Source: Sphingobacteriaceae bacterium (lineage in GTDB: Bacteria; Bacteroidota; Bacteroidia; B-17B0; Aurantibacillaceae). Taken from it: a DNA stretch of 64,000 nt. This document shows positions 1-9,991 of the stretch, one piece after another. The DNA lies in contig JADJXI010000020.1 of assembly GCA_016715905.1 (NCBI GenBank), positions 248,001 through 312,000 of the forward strand, written 5' to 3'. The notes beneath the pieces are model-generated. The model ran no database searches. It was given only the letters and a program-made list of their open reading frames with translations, and was not told the origin of the DNA. Position 1 is the first letter of the stretch; each line of letters starts with the position of its first letter. The translations under genes and the position numbers were made by a program.

Positions 1-3000
1 AAACCGGAAGAAGTAACTCCCGGAATTGCTAATTTTTATGCTTCCACATTTTATGACGGACATGATTACGCATCTGTTTTAGTTAAAACGAGAGAAGGGC
101 GACCAATCAAAATTGAGGGAAACGATCTTTCTAAAGTTAGTCACGGCGGAACAAGTGCCCGCGTTCAGGCTTCCATTCTGAGTTTATATGACGGGGCTCG
201 ATTAAGAGGACCAAAAGTAAAAGGTGCTGATGCAACTTGGAAAACAGCAGATGATACTGTAGCCGCAGCTTTAAATGCAGGCGGAGCTATTAGAATTCTA
301 AGTTCTACAATTATCAGTCCTTCAACCAAAGCAGTTATTGCTGAATTCAAAGCAAAATATCCAAATACAAAACATGTGATGTATGATGCTATTTCTTATA
401 GCGCACTTGTTTCTGCTAATAAAAATGTTTTTGGAAAATCGGTAATTGCTTCTTATGATTTTTCAAATGCAAATACTATTGTAGGAATTGCTTGTGATTT
501 CTTAGGTAATTGGTTAAATCCAATTGAGTTTGCTAAGCAATATGCAAAAACCAGAAAGGTTACTAAGGAAAAACCCGAAATGAGTAAACATTATCATTTT
601 GAGGCTAATCTTTCTCTTACAGGAGCTAATGCCGATAACAGATATATGGTAAAGCCCTCTGAATTAGGGAAAATTACTGTAGCCTTATTTAATGAAGTTG
701 CCGGTGCAACAGGAAATACAAAAGTTTCCGGTGATGAAAAAATTGGAAATGCTGATGCGGCTAAAGCCATTAAAAAAGCTGCCGAAGAATTATTGAAAAA
801 CAAAGGGAAATCCCTAGTAGTTTCCGGTGTAAATGACGAAAATATTCAAACATTAGTAAATGGCATTAATAAAATGCTTGATAATTACGGAAAAACTGTT
901 GATGTTGAATTACATTATAATTTAAAGCAAGGAAATGATGCTGACTTTATTGAATTAATTTCAGATATGGCTGCAGGTAAAGTAGGTGTATTAATGACAC
1001 ACAATTGTAATCCTGTTTATACAAGCCCTGCTTCTTTAAAATTTGCAGATGCTTATAAAAAAGTAGCCACAAAAGTTTCGTTTGCACAAGTGCTGGATGA
1101 AACGGCTTCTTTAGCTGATGTTGTTTGTCCTGATCATAATTATTTAGAGTCGTGGGGTGATGCAAATCCAAAACGCGGACACTATTCCTTACAACAACCA
1201 ACTATTAATCCGATTTTCGCAAAACCTCGCCATGAAGGTACTCGTCAGTTTCAAAACAGTATATTAAAATGGTCAGGTGTAAAAACTGATTATTTAGCAT
1301 ACTTACAAGGGTATTGGAATAATCATATATTTCCTGCACAAGGAAAATTTTTAGATTTTGAATCATTTTGGGCTAACGCTCTTCATGATGGTGTTGTAAA
1401 GGTTGCTGTACATAAAGTAGTAAATACAGTTGCGCCAATTGAAAAAGATTCAACCGGAAATCCAATTTTAAATGGAGTTGCTGTTGCAATGGAAGAGGCA
1501 GTTTCAGATTCGGTAAAATTGGAAGAGGCACCAAAGGTTCAAAATCCAATAAGCCCTGAAGAGGTTCTTCCTACTCCGGATTATAACAAAGCTGCAACGG
1601 CAGCAACATCTTTTAAATCTGCAGCAACTGAAATTTTTGTATATGAAAAAATTGGTTTAGGAAATGGTAACTACAGCAATAACCCATGGTTAATGGAATT
1701 ACCTGATCCTATTTCTAAGGTGACTTGGGATAATTACATAACCATGTCACCGATTGATGTAAAAGAAATGGGTCTACATGAAATGTTACGTCAAGATATT
1801 ATTGGTAGCATTGTAGAGTTAACTGTTAATGGTGTAAAATTGGAAGTGCCGGTTTTCCCACAACCAGGTCAAGCTCCCGGTACAATTGGATTAGCATTAG
1901 GATATGGTCGTGCAGCTGAAACTTTAAAAGTAGCTAATGGAATAGGGGTAAATGCCTTTCAAGTTTTAACGGTAAGCGGAAATAATATAATTCCATTTTC
2001 AGCAGCTACTGTAAGTAAAACAGAAAACACGCATAAATTTGCTGCAACACAAATTCAACATACGATAATGGGACGTGAAGAGTATTTACTTCGCGAAACT
2101 TCATTAAACGAATACAAAACAAAAGACAAAAGTTATTACAACCCTGCAGCTGAATTAACGGTACATGGTGGTGGTAAAAAGCATGTGAGTGAAATTGATT
2201 TGTATGGTGCTTTTGATCGCCCAAATCATAAGTGGGGATTAACTATAGACATGTCTACATGTATTGGTTGTTCGGCATGTGTAGTAGCATGTACATCTGA
2301 AAATAACGTTGCAGTTGTTGGTAAAGAAGAAGTAGCAAAAACCAGAGACATGTTTTGGTTGCGTATCGACAGGTATTATACTTCTAACACGACTAAGCAA
2401 TCTGCAGATGCACATGGCTTGATGGAAACCAAAAAAATGTACATCGAAATGGAAAATCCTTCGGAGAATCCAAAGGTTACATTCCAGCCAATGATGTGTC
2501 AGCATTGTAATCATGCGCCTTGCGAAAATGTTTGTCCGGTATTGGCAACAAGTCATAGTAACGAAGGATTGAACATGATGACTTATAACCGTTGTATTGG
2601 AACTCGTTATTGTGCAAATAACTGTCCATTTAAAGTTCGTCGCTTTAATTGGTTTAATTACAATACTAATAATATGTTCACCGACATTAATCCAACTCAA
2701 TCAGAACTTGGAAGAATGGTGTTGAATCCAGATGTAGTAATCAGAGAGCGTGGTGTAATGGAAAAATGCTCAATGTGTCAACAAAGATTACAAGCTGGGA
2801 AATTAGCAGCTAAAAAAGCCGGTACTCCATTGCAAGATGGTTCAATTAAAACAGCATGTCAACAGGCTTGTCCAACAAATGCAATTATTTTTGGTGATGT
2901 GAATGATGAAAATGCTGAAGTAACCAAATGGCGTCAGGACGATAAAAATTATGTTCTATTAGAAGAACTTGGGGTCAAACCTACTGTTTCTTATTTACTA

Positions 3001-3108
3001 AAAGTTAGAAATGTGGATGAGCAAATAACTTTTTATGGTGAAACAGAACGAAAGAAACCTGCTCACGGTGAACATGAAGAACATAAAACGGAAGAAAAAC
3101 ATTCATAA
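1..3108 (+). CDS. actB: Alternative complex III subunit ActB, molybdopterin-oxidoreductase-like / Fe-S protein (5' partial)
   Basis: The frame is open from base 1, so the gene starts before the window; 1035 residues are visible. This is the large peripheral subunit of the quinol:cytochrome c oxidoreductase alternative complex III. The N-terminal two thirds resemble molybdopterin oxidoreductases, which in this family carry no Mo cofactor. The C-terminal part is a multi-cluster ferredoxin: CIGCSACVVAC at 2260-2292, CQHCNHAPCENVC from 2497, CIGTRYCANNC from 2593, CSMC from 2767 and ACQQACP near 2855. The Thr replacing one Cys in the third motif is normal for the family and fits a [3Fe-4S] site. 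By comparison with relatives I infer that roughly 80 N-terminal residues, including a Tat-like leader, are missing. First visible gene of the act-cox operon; 30 bases separate it from actC. Confidence 0.95.
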   Translation, partial: KPEEVTPGIANFYASTFYDGHDYASVLVKTREGRPIKIEGNDLSKVSHGGTSARVQASILSLYDGARLRGPKVKGADATWKTADDTVAAALNAGGAIRILSSTIISPSTKAVIAEFKAKYPNTKHVMYDAISYSALVSANKNVFGKSVIASYDFSNANTIVGIACDFLGNWLNPIEFAKQYAKTRKVTKEKPEMSKHYHFEANLSLTGANADNRYMVKPSELGKITVALFNEVAGATGNTKVSGDEKIGNADAAKAIKKAAEELLKNKGKSLVVSGVNDENIQTLVNGINKMLDNYGKTVDVELHYNLKQGNDADFIELISDMAAGKVGVLMTHNCNPVYTSPASLKFADAYKKVATKVSFAQVLDETASLADVVCPDHNYLESWGDANPKRGHYSLQQPTINPIFAKPRHEGTRQFQNSILKWSGVKTDYLAYLQGYWNNHIFPAQGKFLDFESFWANALHDGVVKVAVHKVVNTVAPIEKDSTGNPILNGVAVAMEEAVSDSVKLEEAPKVQNPISPEEVLPTPDYNKAATAATSFKSAATEIFVYEKIGLGNGNYSNNPWLMELPDPISKVTWDNYITMSPIDVKEMGLHEMLRQDIIGSIVELTVNGVKLEVPVFPQPGQAPGTIGLALGYGRAAETLKVANGIGVNAFQVLTVSGNNIIPFSAATVSKTENTHKFAATQIQHTIMGREEYLLRETSLNEYKTKDKSYYNPAAELTVHGGGKKHVSEIDLYGAFDRPNHKWGLTIDMSTCIGCSACVVACTSENNVAVVGKEEVAKTRDMFWLRIDRYYTSNTTKQSADAHGLMETKKMYIEMENPSENPKVTFQPMMCQHCNHAPCENVCPVLATSHSNEGLNMMTYNRCIGTRYCANNCPFKVRRFNWFNYNTNNMFTDINPTQSELGRMVLNPDVVIRERGVMEKCSMCQQRLQAGKLAAKKAGTPLQDGSIKTACQQACPTNAIIFGDVNDENAEVTKWRQDDKNYVLLEELGVKPTVSYLLKVRNVDEQITFYGETERKKPAHGEHEEHKTEEKHS

Positions 3109-3138
3109 TTAATTTTATAAACATATTCATAAAATAAT

Positions 3139-4524
3139 ATGCACGCAGAATCGGAAATTAGGATACCATTGATACTCGGAAGCAAAAGCTACCGACAAAT
3201 CACTGATGATATTATTGCTCCAATTGAGGGAAAAGCAGCTAAAGGTTGGTATACCTTACTAACCATTTGTTCACTTTGTTTCCTTTGGGGTATTGGTTGC
3301 CTTGCTTATACAATAGGTGTAGGAATAGGCGCTTGGGGAAGTAATAATGGAGTAGATTGGGCCTGGGATATCACCAACTTCGTATGGTGGATTGGTATTG
3401 GTCACGCCGGGACATTAATCTCAGCGGTATTACTATTGTTCCGTCAAAAATGGCGGATGGCCATTAATCGTTCTGCAGAGGCAATGACCATTTTTGCAGT
3501 TTGTTGTGCGGCAATTTTCGTGTTATTACATACCGGGCGTCCTTGGTTGGATTATATGTTATTTCCTTTACCAAATCAATTTGGTTCATTGTGGCCAAAC
3601 TTTAACTCTCCTTTATTGTGGGACGTTTTTGCAGTAACAACTTACGCAACTGTATCAATTGTGTTTTGGTACATTGGATTAATTCCCGATTTCGGCATGA
3701 TAAGAGACAGAGTAATTAAGCCATGGCAAAAGAAAATGTACGGTTTATTATCATTTGGCTGGGGTGGAAGTGCACGTCACTGGAGTCGTTTTGAAGAAGT
3801 TTCTCTTGTTCTTGCAGGATTATCTACTCCACTTGTATTCTCAGTTCACTCCATAGTATCATTTGACTTTGCTACTTCTGTGGTTCCGGGATGGCATACT
3901 ACAATTTTCCCTCCTTATTTCGTTTCCGGTGCGGTATTTTCAGGTTTTGCAATGGTATTAACTTTGATGCTAATCGTACGTAAGATTTATAAGTTAGAAC
4001 ATTACTTAACCATTAAGCACATCGAATACATGAATATTGTAATCATTACCACAGGTTCTATTGTTGGCGTTGCCTATTTGACCGAGTTATTTGTTGCATG
4101 GTATAGTGGCGTTGAGTGGGAACAATATGCTTTCCTTAATCGTGCTACCGGACCATTAGCCTGGAGTTATTGGATTATGATGAGTTGTAACGTATTATCA
4201 CCTCAATTATTTTGGATAAAAAAAATCAGAACTTCAATTGTAGCAACTTTTATTCTTTCTATTGTTGTGAATATAGGAATGTGGTTTGAACGTTTTGTAA
4301 TTATTGTTCCAACACTTTGTAGGACCTATTTACCTTCAACTTGGAATACCTATACGCCATCATTTATTGATATTGGAATTTTTGTTGGAACAATTGGAAT
4401 GTTCGGTACCTTATTCTTACTCTTTTCCCGTTTCTTCCCGGTAATTGCTCAAGCCGAATTAAAAACAATATTAAAAAGCTCAGGACAATCACAAAAAGAA
4501 GCCGCAAAAGCACATTCACATTAA
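3139..4524 (+). CDS. actC: Alternative complex III subunit ActC, NrfD/PsrC-type membrane anchor
   Basis: Integral membrane subunit of alternative complex III, 461 residues, of the NrfD/PsrC family; it anchors ActB and forms part of the quinol-oxidising site. About ten hydrophobic segments are visible between residues 40 and 440, with the family-type stretch GHAGTLISAVLLLFRQKW near residue 93. The N-terminus is soluble and the C-terminus is a short Lys/His-rich tail. The ATG lies 30 bases after actB and is the only sensible start. ActF downstream is a second member of the same fold, as in characterised ACIII enzymes. Confidence 0.95.
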   Translation: MHAESEIRIPLILGSKSYRQITDDIIAPIEGKAAKGWYTLLTICSLCFLWGIGCLAYTIGVGIGAWGSNNGVDWAWDITNFVWWIGIGHAGTLISAVLLLFRQKWRMAINRSAEAMTIFAVCCAAIFVLLHTGRPWLDYMLFPLPNQFGSLWPNFNSPLLWDVFAVTTYATVSIVFWYIGLIPDFGMIRDRVIKPWQKKMYGLLSFGWGGSARHWSRFEEVSLVLAGLSTPLVFSVHSIVSFDFATSVVPGWHTTIFPPYFVSGAVFSGFAMVLTLMLIVRKIYKLEHYLTIKHIEYMNIVIITTGSIVGVAYLTELFVAWYSGVEWEQYAFLNRATGPLAWSYWIMMSCNVLSPQLFWIKKIRTSIVATFILSIVVNIGMWFERFVIIVPTLCRTYLPSTWNTYTPSFIDIGIFVGTIGMFGTLFLLFSRFFPVIAQAELKTILKSSGQSQKEAAKAHSH

Positions 4525-4541
4525 TAAAGACTTGAAATAAC

Positions 4542-5120
4542 ATGGGATCAAAAGCAATAAATAAAAACATTATACACGGAATCTTCGGAGATGAAGAGCC
4601 GCTGTTGGCTGCTTGTAAAAAATTAAGAGCTGCCGGTATACGTGTAAAAGACGTATTTTCTCCGATGCCAATTCACGGCATTGATGGAGTAATTGGTGTT
4701 CCACGGACTCGTATGGCTATTTGTGCATTCATTTACGGACTTACAGGAACTGGATTGGCTACGCTAATGATGTGGTATATGATGGTGTCTGATTTTCCTA
4801 ATGACGTTGGTGGTAAACCAAATTGGCTTTACTACTTAAATATCCCAGCTTTCATTCCAATAACTTTTGAATCTGCTGTGTTTTGCGCTGCACATGGAAT
4901 GGCATTAACTTATCTTTTACGTTGTTGGCTTGTTCCTGGAACAAAAGCCAAAAACCCTGACCCAAGAACAACGGATGATAAGTTTATGATTTATTTAGAG
5001 TTAACCGATGAACAGTCTAAAAAAGCGGAAGAAATAATGAAAAGCAATGGTGCTGAGGAAGTGAACTACAAAGGAACTATCCACATTGAGCCGGAATACG
5101 TATTAGAGGAATCACATTAG
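4542..5120 (+). CDS. actD: Alternative complex III subunit ActD (DUF3341)
   Basis: A 192-residue protein of the DUF3341/ActD family. The N-terminal soluble part (residues about 1-50, with the typical FGDEEPLLAACKKLRAAGI beginning) is followed by two membrane helices around residues 58-85 and 103-127 and a soluble acidic C-terminal tail. It is a structural subunit of ACIII next to ActC and carries no cofactor motif. It sits 17 bases after actC and 11 before actE, so it is clearly cotranscribed. Confidence 0.93.
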   Translation: MGSKAINKNIIHGIFGDEEPLLAACKKLRAAGIRVKDVFSPMPIHGIDGVIGVPRTRMAICAFIYGLTGTGLATLMMWYMMVSDFPNDVGGKPNWLYYLNIPAFIPITFESAVFCAAHGMALTYLLRCWLVPGTKAKNPDPRTTDDKFMIYLELTDEQSKKAEEIMKSNGAEEVNYKGTIHIEPEYVLEESH

Positions 5121-5131
5121 TATTTTATAAA

Positions 5132-5755
5132 ATGAAAAAAAATAATTTATCAGTTAAACTTTTTATACAGTCCTTTATTTTAGGAGTAATAATAATTGGT
5201 TTGACTTCATGCGGTAAAAAGGACGAGAATAGTCCGGGTGTTGAATTTATGCCTGATATGTACCGTTCAGTTTCATTAGAGTATTACAGTACTCATACTA
5301 TTGATGGAATGGTAGAAAACAATGCGAAACTTCCTGTTGAAGGAACAATTGCGCGTGGATATTTACCTTATTCATACCCAAATACTCCAGAGGGTTACGA
5401 AAAAGCAGGGTTAAATTTAAAAAATCCATTAAATGCTAAATCTCGAGAGGAATATGAGGTAGAAGGAGAAGTTATATACGGAAAGTTTTGCACGCATTGT
5501 CATGGAGCAAGTGGTGCTGGCGATGGTAAGGTTTCTGATAAATTACCCGGACCTCCGCCTGCATATAATGGGGCTTTAAAAAACCTACCAGAAGGAAAAA
5601 TATTTCATTCTATCACTTATGGTAAGGGAACTATGGGCTCCCATGCTAGTCAGTTAACACAGGACGAACGTTGGAAATTGGTGTATTTTGTACAAAAATT
5701 ACAGGGGCCTAAAGAAGTTCCGTTAGCTGATAGTACAGCAGCCAAAGTAAAATAA
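5132..5755 (+). CDS. actE: Alternative complex III subunit ActE, monohaem cytochrome c lipoprotein
   Basis: A 207-residue lipoprotein. The leader ends in the lipobox LTSC (Cys27), so the protein is tethered to the outer face of the inner membrane. One haem c site is present, C120-THC-H124 (CTHCHG), with a likely axial Met in GTMGSHA near residue 171. It is the electron-carrying cytochrome of ACIII, and in ACIII-oxidase supercomplexes such a domain delivers electrons to the CuA centre encoded two genes downstream. It starts 11 bases after actD and ends 32 bases before actF. Confidence 0.93.
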   Translation: MKKNNLSVKLFIQSFILGVIIIGLTSCGKKDENSPGVEFMPDMYRSVSLEYYSTHTIDGMVENNAKLPVEGTIARGYLPYSYPNTPEGYEKAGLNLKNPLNAKSREEYEVEGEVIYGKFCTHCHGASGAGDGKVSDKLPGPPPAYNGALKNLPEGKIFHSITYGKGTMGSHASQLTQDERWKLVYFVQKLQGPKEVPLADSTAAKVK

Positions 5756-5787
5756 CATTTGAGATATAAATTTGAATAATAAATATT

Positions 5788-7023
5788 ATGAACACTGATA
5801 AACTAAATTTCATCTTCCCTTCAAAAACCAAAATGTTATCTTTTGGGTTGATGGCTGTTGGGCTGTTGCTCATCATTTTAATGTTTGCAATGGACAAAGG
5901 GAATGAAGCAGAACATTATCATGCCGGAACAAGAGCATGGAGTAACGTTTTTGTTGGTGCCTTTTTCTTTACCGCGCTCGCGTTGGCAGCTGCTTTCTTC
6001 TTAGGCCTTCAATATGCTGCAGAAGCCGGTTGGGCTACTACAGTTAAAAGAGTTATAGAAGCTGTAACCGCGTATTTAAAGTGGGGATTAAGCTTTATGT
6101 TACTTTTATTTATTTTAGGCCAATTGCATGTACATCATATTTATCATTGGATGGCCGATGGTATTGCAACTCCCGGACATGAAAATTACGATGATGTTAT
6201 TGCTAATAAAATTGGTTATTTCGGGATTTTTTGGTGGATTAGAACAATCCTTTATATGATTGGTTGGTATTGGTTTACAATGAAATTATGTAAGAATTCA
6301 GAAGAGGCCGATAAGTTGGATATTGATGTAAATAACAGTTATCATTGGAAGAATGTAAAGTTGGGTGCTTGGTTTATGGTTTTATTCGCGGTAACTTCTT
6401 CAACCTCTTCCTGGGATTGGTTAATGAGTATTGATACGCACTGGTTTTCTACCTTGTACGGTTGGTACATATTTTCCGGAATGTGGATTAGCGCAATTAT
6501 TGCCATCACCGTATTGGTTATTTGGTTAAAAAAATTAGGCTATTTAGAATTTGTAACAGAAAGTACAATTCACGATTTAGGAAAATGGATGTTTGCCATT
6601 TCATTCTTGTGGACCTATCTTTACTTCTCTCAATTTATGTTGATTTGGTATGCTGATATTCCTGAAGAAGTAATTTATTTCCAAACTCGTTGGGAAAGTT
6701 ATAAAGCATTAATGTGGACCGTGTTCTTTATTAATTTTGCATTCCCTATGATAATGTTAATGAGTCGTGATAGTAAAAGAAATTTCTTTTTCTTAATGTT
6801 TATTGCAACTATCATTTTTGTTGGACATTATTTAGATTTGATTATGTGTGTGATGCCGGGAACAGTTGGACACGCTTGGACCGGATTAAGTTGGATGGAA
6901 CTTGGGCCACTATTTTTCTTTTTGGGTTTATTTATTTATGTTGTTCTAACAGCATTGGCAAAGAAACCTTTAATGGTGAAAAATCATCCATATCTCCAAG
7001 AAAGTTTACATCATTCAACCTAA
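5788..7023 (+). CDS. actF: Alternative complex III subunit ActF, quinol:cytochrome c oxidoreductase membrane subunit
   Basis: A 411-residue polytopic membrane protein with about ten hydrophobic segments, distantly related to ActC. Recognisable stretches include GQLHVHHIYHW in a loop near residue 112 and the SSTSSWDWLMSIDTHWFSTL segment near residue 208, both typical of the ActF/quinol:cytochrome c oxidoreductase family. It forms the second membrane half of ACIII. It lies between actE and coxB with short gaps (32 and 43 bases), so the complex and the oxidase are in one transcription unit. Confidence 0.93.
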   Translation: MNTDKLNFIFPSKTKMLSFGLMAVGLLLIILMFAMDKGNEAEHYHAGTRAWSNVFVGAFFFTALALAAAFFLGLQYAAEAGWATTVKRVIEAVTAYLKWGLSFMLLLFILGQLHVHHIYHWMADGIATPGHENYDDVIANKIGYFGIFWWIRTILYMIGWYWFTMKLCKNSEEADKLDIDVNNSYHWKNVKLGAWFMVLFAVTSSTSSWDWLMSIDTHWFSTLYGWYIFSGMWISAIIAITVLVIWLKKLGYLEFVTESTIHDLGKWMFAISFLWTYLYFSQFMLIWYADIPEEVIYFQTRWESYKALMWTVFFINFAFPMIMLMSRDSKRNFFFLMFIATIIFVGHYLDLIMCVMPGTVGHAWTGLSWMELGPLFFFLGLFIYVVLTALAKKPLMVKNHPYLQESLHHST

Positions 7024-7066
7024 ATAAAAGTTTTTAATCATATAATAGATAATAAAATAACAGCAT

Positions 7067-8101
7067 ATGAATTTCTTGATATTACTTTCAATACTACTTT
7101 TAATAATTGCGGGACATCAATTATTAAGAATAATTGAATTAAGCAGGTCTTTAAAAAAGACAACAGAATGGTACGTAACCGATAGAGATAATAACTTGAT
7201 GGGGAAGGCCATGTTGTTGTTTGGTGTAATGTTTTTTGCCTTCTTTTTCTGGCAAGTTGATCGTTGGAATGAAAGATCACTTCCGCCGGCAGCTTCTGAA
7301 CATGGCGCAAAAATTGACACACTTTGGGATTATAATATGTATTTGGTAACATTAGTTTTTATAATTGTAAATTCATTTTTGTTTTATTTTGCTTATAAAT
7401 ATCGTGGAAATAGCAAGGCAACTGCAAAATTTTTCGCTCATGATAATAGATTAGAAATGCTTTGGACAATTGTTCCCGCTGTAGTATTAGCTTTTGTAAT
7501 CATTTTTGGATTAAAGTATTGGAATGAAATTACAGACGATGCAAAGGCTCCAAATAAGGTAATTGTTGAGCTTTATGCAAAACAATTTGACTGGACTGCA
7601 AGATATGCCGGTAAAGATGGAAAGTTAGGGTCGACAGATTATCGACAAATTTCAGGAACTAATGCTGTGGGTATAGATACAAATGACTTGAATGGATTTG
7701 ATGATTTAATTGTAAAGAACGAGTTTCATGTTCCAATTGGCAGAGAAATAGAATTTCAGATTCGTTCTCGAGATGTAATTCACAGTGCTTATTTACCCCA
7801 CTTTAGAGCGCAAATGAACGCTGTGCCCGGTATGATTACTTATTTCAAATTTATTCCTACTAAAACGACAACAGAAATGAGAAAAGATCCTTACACTATC
7901 AAAATGATGGAGGGAATTAATAAGCAGCGCGAGAAAGAAGGTAAAGAGCCTGTAATTTTTGATTACTTATTATTATGTAATAAAATTTGTGGAGCTTCTC
8001 ATTTCAATATGCAAATGAATGTCATTGTTGACACGGAAGAAGATTACAATGCATGGGTGGCAAAGCAAAAAGCAATTAAAACTATAGCAGAAAAAAATTA
8101 A
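7067..8101 (+). CDS. coxB: Cytochrome c oxidase subunit II (CuA)
   Basis: A 344-residue subunit II of the haem-copper oxidase. It has an N-terminal hydrophobic helix, then the two usual membrane helices (about residues 85-110 and 125-155) and a periplasmic cupredoxin domain. The binuclear CuA ligands are intact: His in DVIHSAYLPHF and the CX3CX3HX2M motif CNKICGASHFNM. No haem c motif follows, so this is an aa3-type rather than caa3-type subunit, and ActE is the likely electron donor. The ATG is 43 bases after actF. Confidence 0.95.
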   Translation: MNFLILLSILLLIIAGHQLLRIIELSRSLKKTTEWYVTDRDNNLMGKAMLLFGVMFFAFFFWQVDRWNERSLPPAASEHGAKIDTLWDYNMYLVTLVFIIVNSFLFYFAYKYRGNSKATAKFFAHDNRLEMLWTIVPAVVLAFVIIFGLKYWNEITDDAKAPNKVIVELYAKQFDWTARYAGKDGKLGSTDYRQISGTNAVGIDTNDLNGFDDLIVKNEFHVPIGREIEFQIRSRDVIHSAYLPHFRAQMNAVPGMITYFKFIPTKTTTEMRKDPYTIKMMEGINKQREKEGKEPVIFDYLLLCNKICGASHFNMQMNVIVDTEEDYNAWVAKQKAIKTIAEKN

Positions 8102-8122
8102 TAAAATAAAACACAGATAGAT

Positions 8123-9949
8123 ATGGCATCTGATAGCAATTCGGCACTAGAAAAAGAACACTTAGCACATCACGATCATGCTCATGATCATCATGACGAG
8201 CACGAACAGAGTTTTGTGGCGAAGTATGTTTTTAGTCAAGATCATAAAATGATTTCTCGTCAGTTTTTAATTACTGCGGTTGTTATGGCAGTTGTAGCCA
8301 TGACTATGTCAATTATCTTCCGTATGCAATTGGCCTGGCCCGGTGAAAAATTCGGATTTATTAATGCTATGCTAGGCGATAAATGGGGAAAAGATGGGAT
8401 CCTAGACCCTAACATGTATTTAGCGCTTGTTACAATCCATGGCACTATCATGGTGTTTTTTGTACTCACTGGTGGGCTCAGTGGAACCTTTAGTAATTTA
8501 TTAATCCCTTATCAAATTGGAGCACGTGATATGGCTTCCGGATTTTTAAATATGTTATCGTATTGGTTTTTCTTTGTATCAAGTGTTATTATGCTTGGTT
8601 CTTGTTTTATTGAAGATGGACCTGCTTCCGGTGGCTGGACAATTTATCCTCCACTTTCTGTAATTCCCGAAGCTATTCCCGGTTCCAGATTGGGAATGAC
8701 GCTTTGGTTAATTTCAATGACCTTATTTGTTGTCTCAGCTTTATTAGGAGGATTAAATTATATCATTACCATAATAAACTTGAGAACAAAGGGTATGAAG
8801 ATGACGAGAATGCCATTAACCATGTGGGCTTTTTTGATCACTGCAATAATTGGCGTACTTTCCTTCCCTGTTCTTGTATCCTGCGTATTATTATTAATAA
8901 TGGATAGAGGATTTGGCACTTCGTTCTACTTGTCTGATATATATATTGGTGGTCGTCCATTAGAAGCGAGTGGAGGAAGTCCAATATTATTTGAACACTT
9001 ATTTTGGTTTTTAGGTCATCCTGAAGTTTACATCGTATTACTTCCAGCATTAGGAATTACTTCAGAAATTATTGCAACACAATCTAGAAAACCAATATTT
9101 GGATATAGAGCCATGATAGGTTCTATGTTAGCTATTGCATTTTTGTCCTTTATTGTGTGGGGTCATCATATGTATATTACCGGTATGAGTCCTTTTCTTG
9201 GTTCCGTTTTTGTTTTTACTACTTTATTAATTGCAATTCCTTCGGCTGTTAAAGCATTTAATTATATTACAACATTGTGGAAAGGAAATATACAATACAC
9301 TCCGGCCATGTTATTCTCTATCGGATTAGTATCATCATTTATTACAGGTGGAGTAACCGGAATTATATTAGCAGACTCTACCTTGGATATAAATGTACAC
9401 GACACTTACTTTGTGGTTGCTCACTTCCACATTGTAATGGGACTTAGTGCTATTTTCGGAATGTTTGCAGGTGTGTATCATTGGTTCCCGAAATTGTTTT
9501 TGCGAATGATGAATAAAAAATTGGGGTATCTACACTTCTGGATTACTTTTTTAAGTGCCTATGGTGTGTTTTTTCCAATGCATTTTTTAGGATTAGCAGG
9601 AGTACCTAGAAGGTATTATACGAACAGTGAATTCCCTATGTTTGATAATTTAGTTGACATAAATGAAATTGTAACAATTGCGGCCATTATTGGTGCGTTG
9701 GGGCAAGTAGTTTTTCTATTCAACTTCTTTTATAGTATGTTCAGAGGTGAAAAAGCACCACAGAATCCATGGAACTCAAACTCTTTAGAATGGACTACTC
9801 CAATGGCTAACATCCATGGAAACTGGCCGGGTGAATTACCAACGGTACACCGTTGGGCCTATGATTATAGTAAGCCGGGTCACGCTAAAGATTTTATTCC
9901 TCAAACGGTTCCTCTTGAAGAAGGAGAACATGATGGTGGAGAGCACTAA
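8123..9949 (+). CDS. coxA: Cytochrome c oxidase subunit I
   Basis: A 608-residue catalytic subunit reducing O2 to water with proton pumping. Visible ligands are the low-spin haem His in TIHGTIMVFF, CuB His in GHPEVY (with the His-Tyr crosslink and the A1-type Glu), the CuB pair in WGHHMY, and haem a/a3 His in HDTYFVVAHFHIVM. A very His-rich cytosolic N-terminus (HHDHAHDHHDEHE, residues 15-27) precedes the first helix. Last gene of the operon; a strong terminator follows at once. Subunits III and IV are not seen in this window. Confidence 0.96.
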   Translation: MASDSNSALEKEHLAHHDHAHDHHDEHEQSFVAKYVFSQDHKMISRQFLITAVVMAVVAMTMSIIFRMQLAWPGEKFGFINAMLGDKWGKDGILDPNMYLALVTIHGTIMVFFVLTGGLSGTFSNLLIPYQIGARDMASGFLNMLSYWFFFVSSVIMLGSCFIEDGPASGGWTIYPPLSVIPEAIPGSRLGMTLWLISMTLFVVSALLGGLNYIITIINLRTKGMKMTRMPLTMWAFLITAIIGVLSFPVLVSCVLLLIMDRGFGTSFYLSDIYIGGRPLEASGGSPILFEHLFWFLGHPEVYIVLLPALGITSEIIATQSRKPIFGYRAMIGSMLAIAFLSFIVWGHHMYITGMSPFLGSVFVFTTLLIAIPSAVKAFNYITTLWKGNIQYTPAMLFSIGLVSSFITGGVTGIILADSTLDINVHDTYFVVAHFHIVMGLSAIFGMFAGVYHWFPKLFLRMMNKKLGYLHFWITFLSAYGVFFPMHFLGLAGVPRRYYTNSEFPMFDNLVDINEIVTIAAIIGALGQVVFLFNFFYSMFRGEKAPQNPWNSNSLEWTTPMANIHGNWPGELPTVHRWAYDYSKPGHAKDFIPQTVPLEEGEHDGGEH

Positions 9950-9953
9950 TTTT

Positions 9954-9979
9954 AAAAACCCTCATTAGAGGGTTTTTTT
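9954..9979 (+). terminator. Rho-independent terminator of the act-cox operon
   Basis: Perfect 10-bp stem AAAAACCCTC / GAGGGTTTTT around the loop ATTA, continuing into a run of seven T. It begins five bases after the coxA stop codon. Confidence 0.9.
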
Positions 9980-9991
9980 ATGCGCAAAATA

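Noticed and set aside
2593..2630. Missing Cys in CIGTRYC of ActB as a lost cluster ligand
   Set aside because: This substitution is normal in the ActB family and fits a [3Fe-4S] cluster.
2239..2700. A 153-codon open frame on the minus strand inside actB
   Set aside because: It lies opposite the Fe-S region of actB, has a composition typical of an antisense shadow (His/Ile/Thr-rich), no promoter and no family resemblance.
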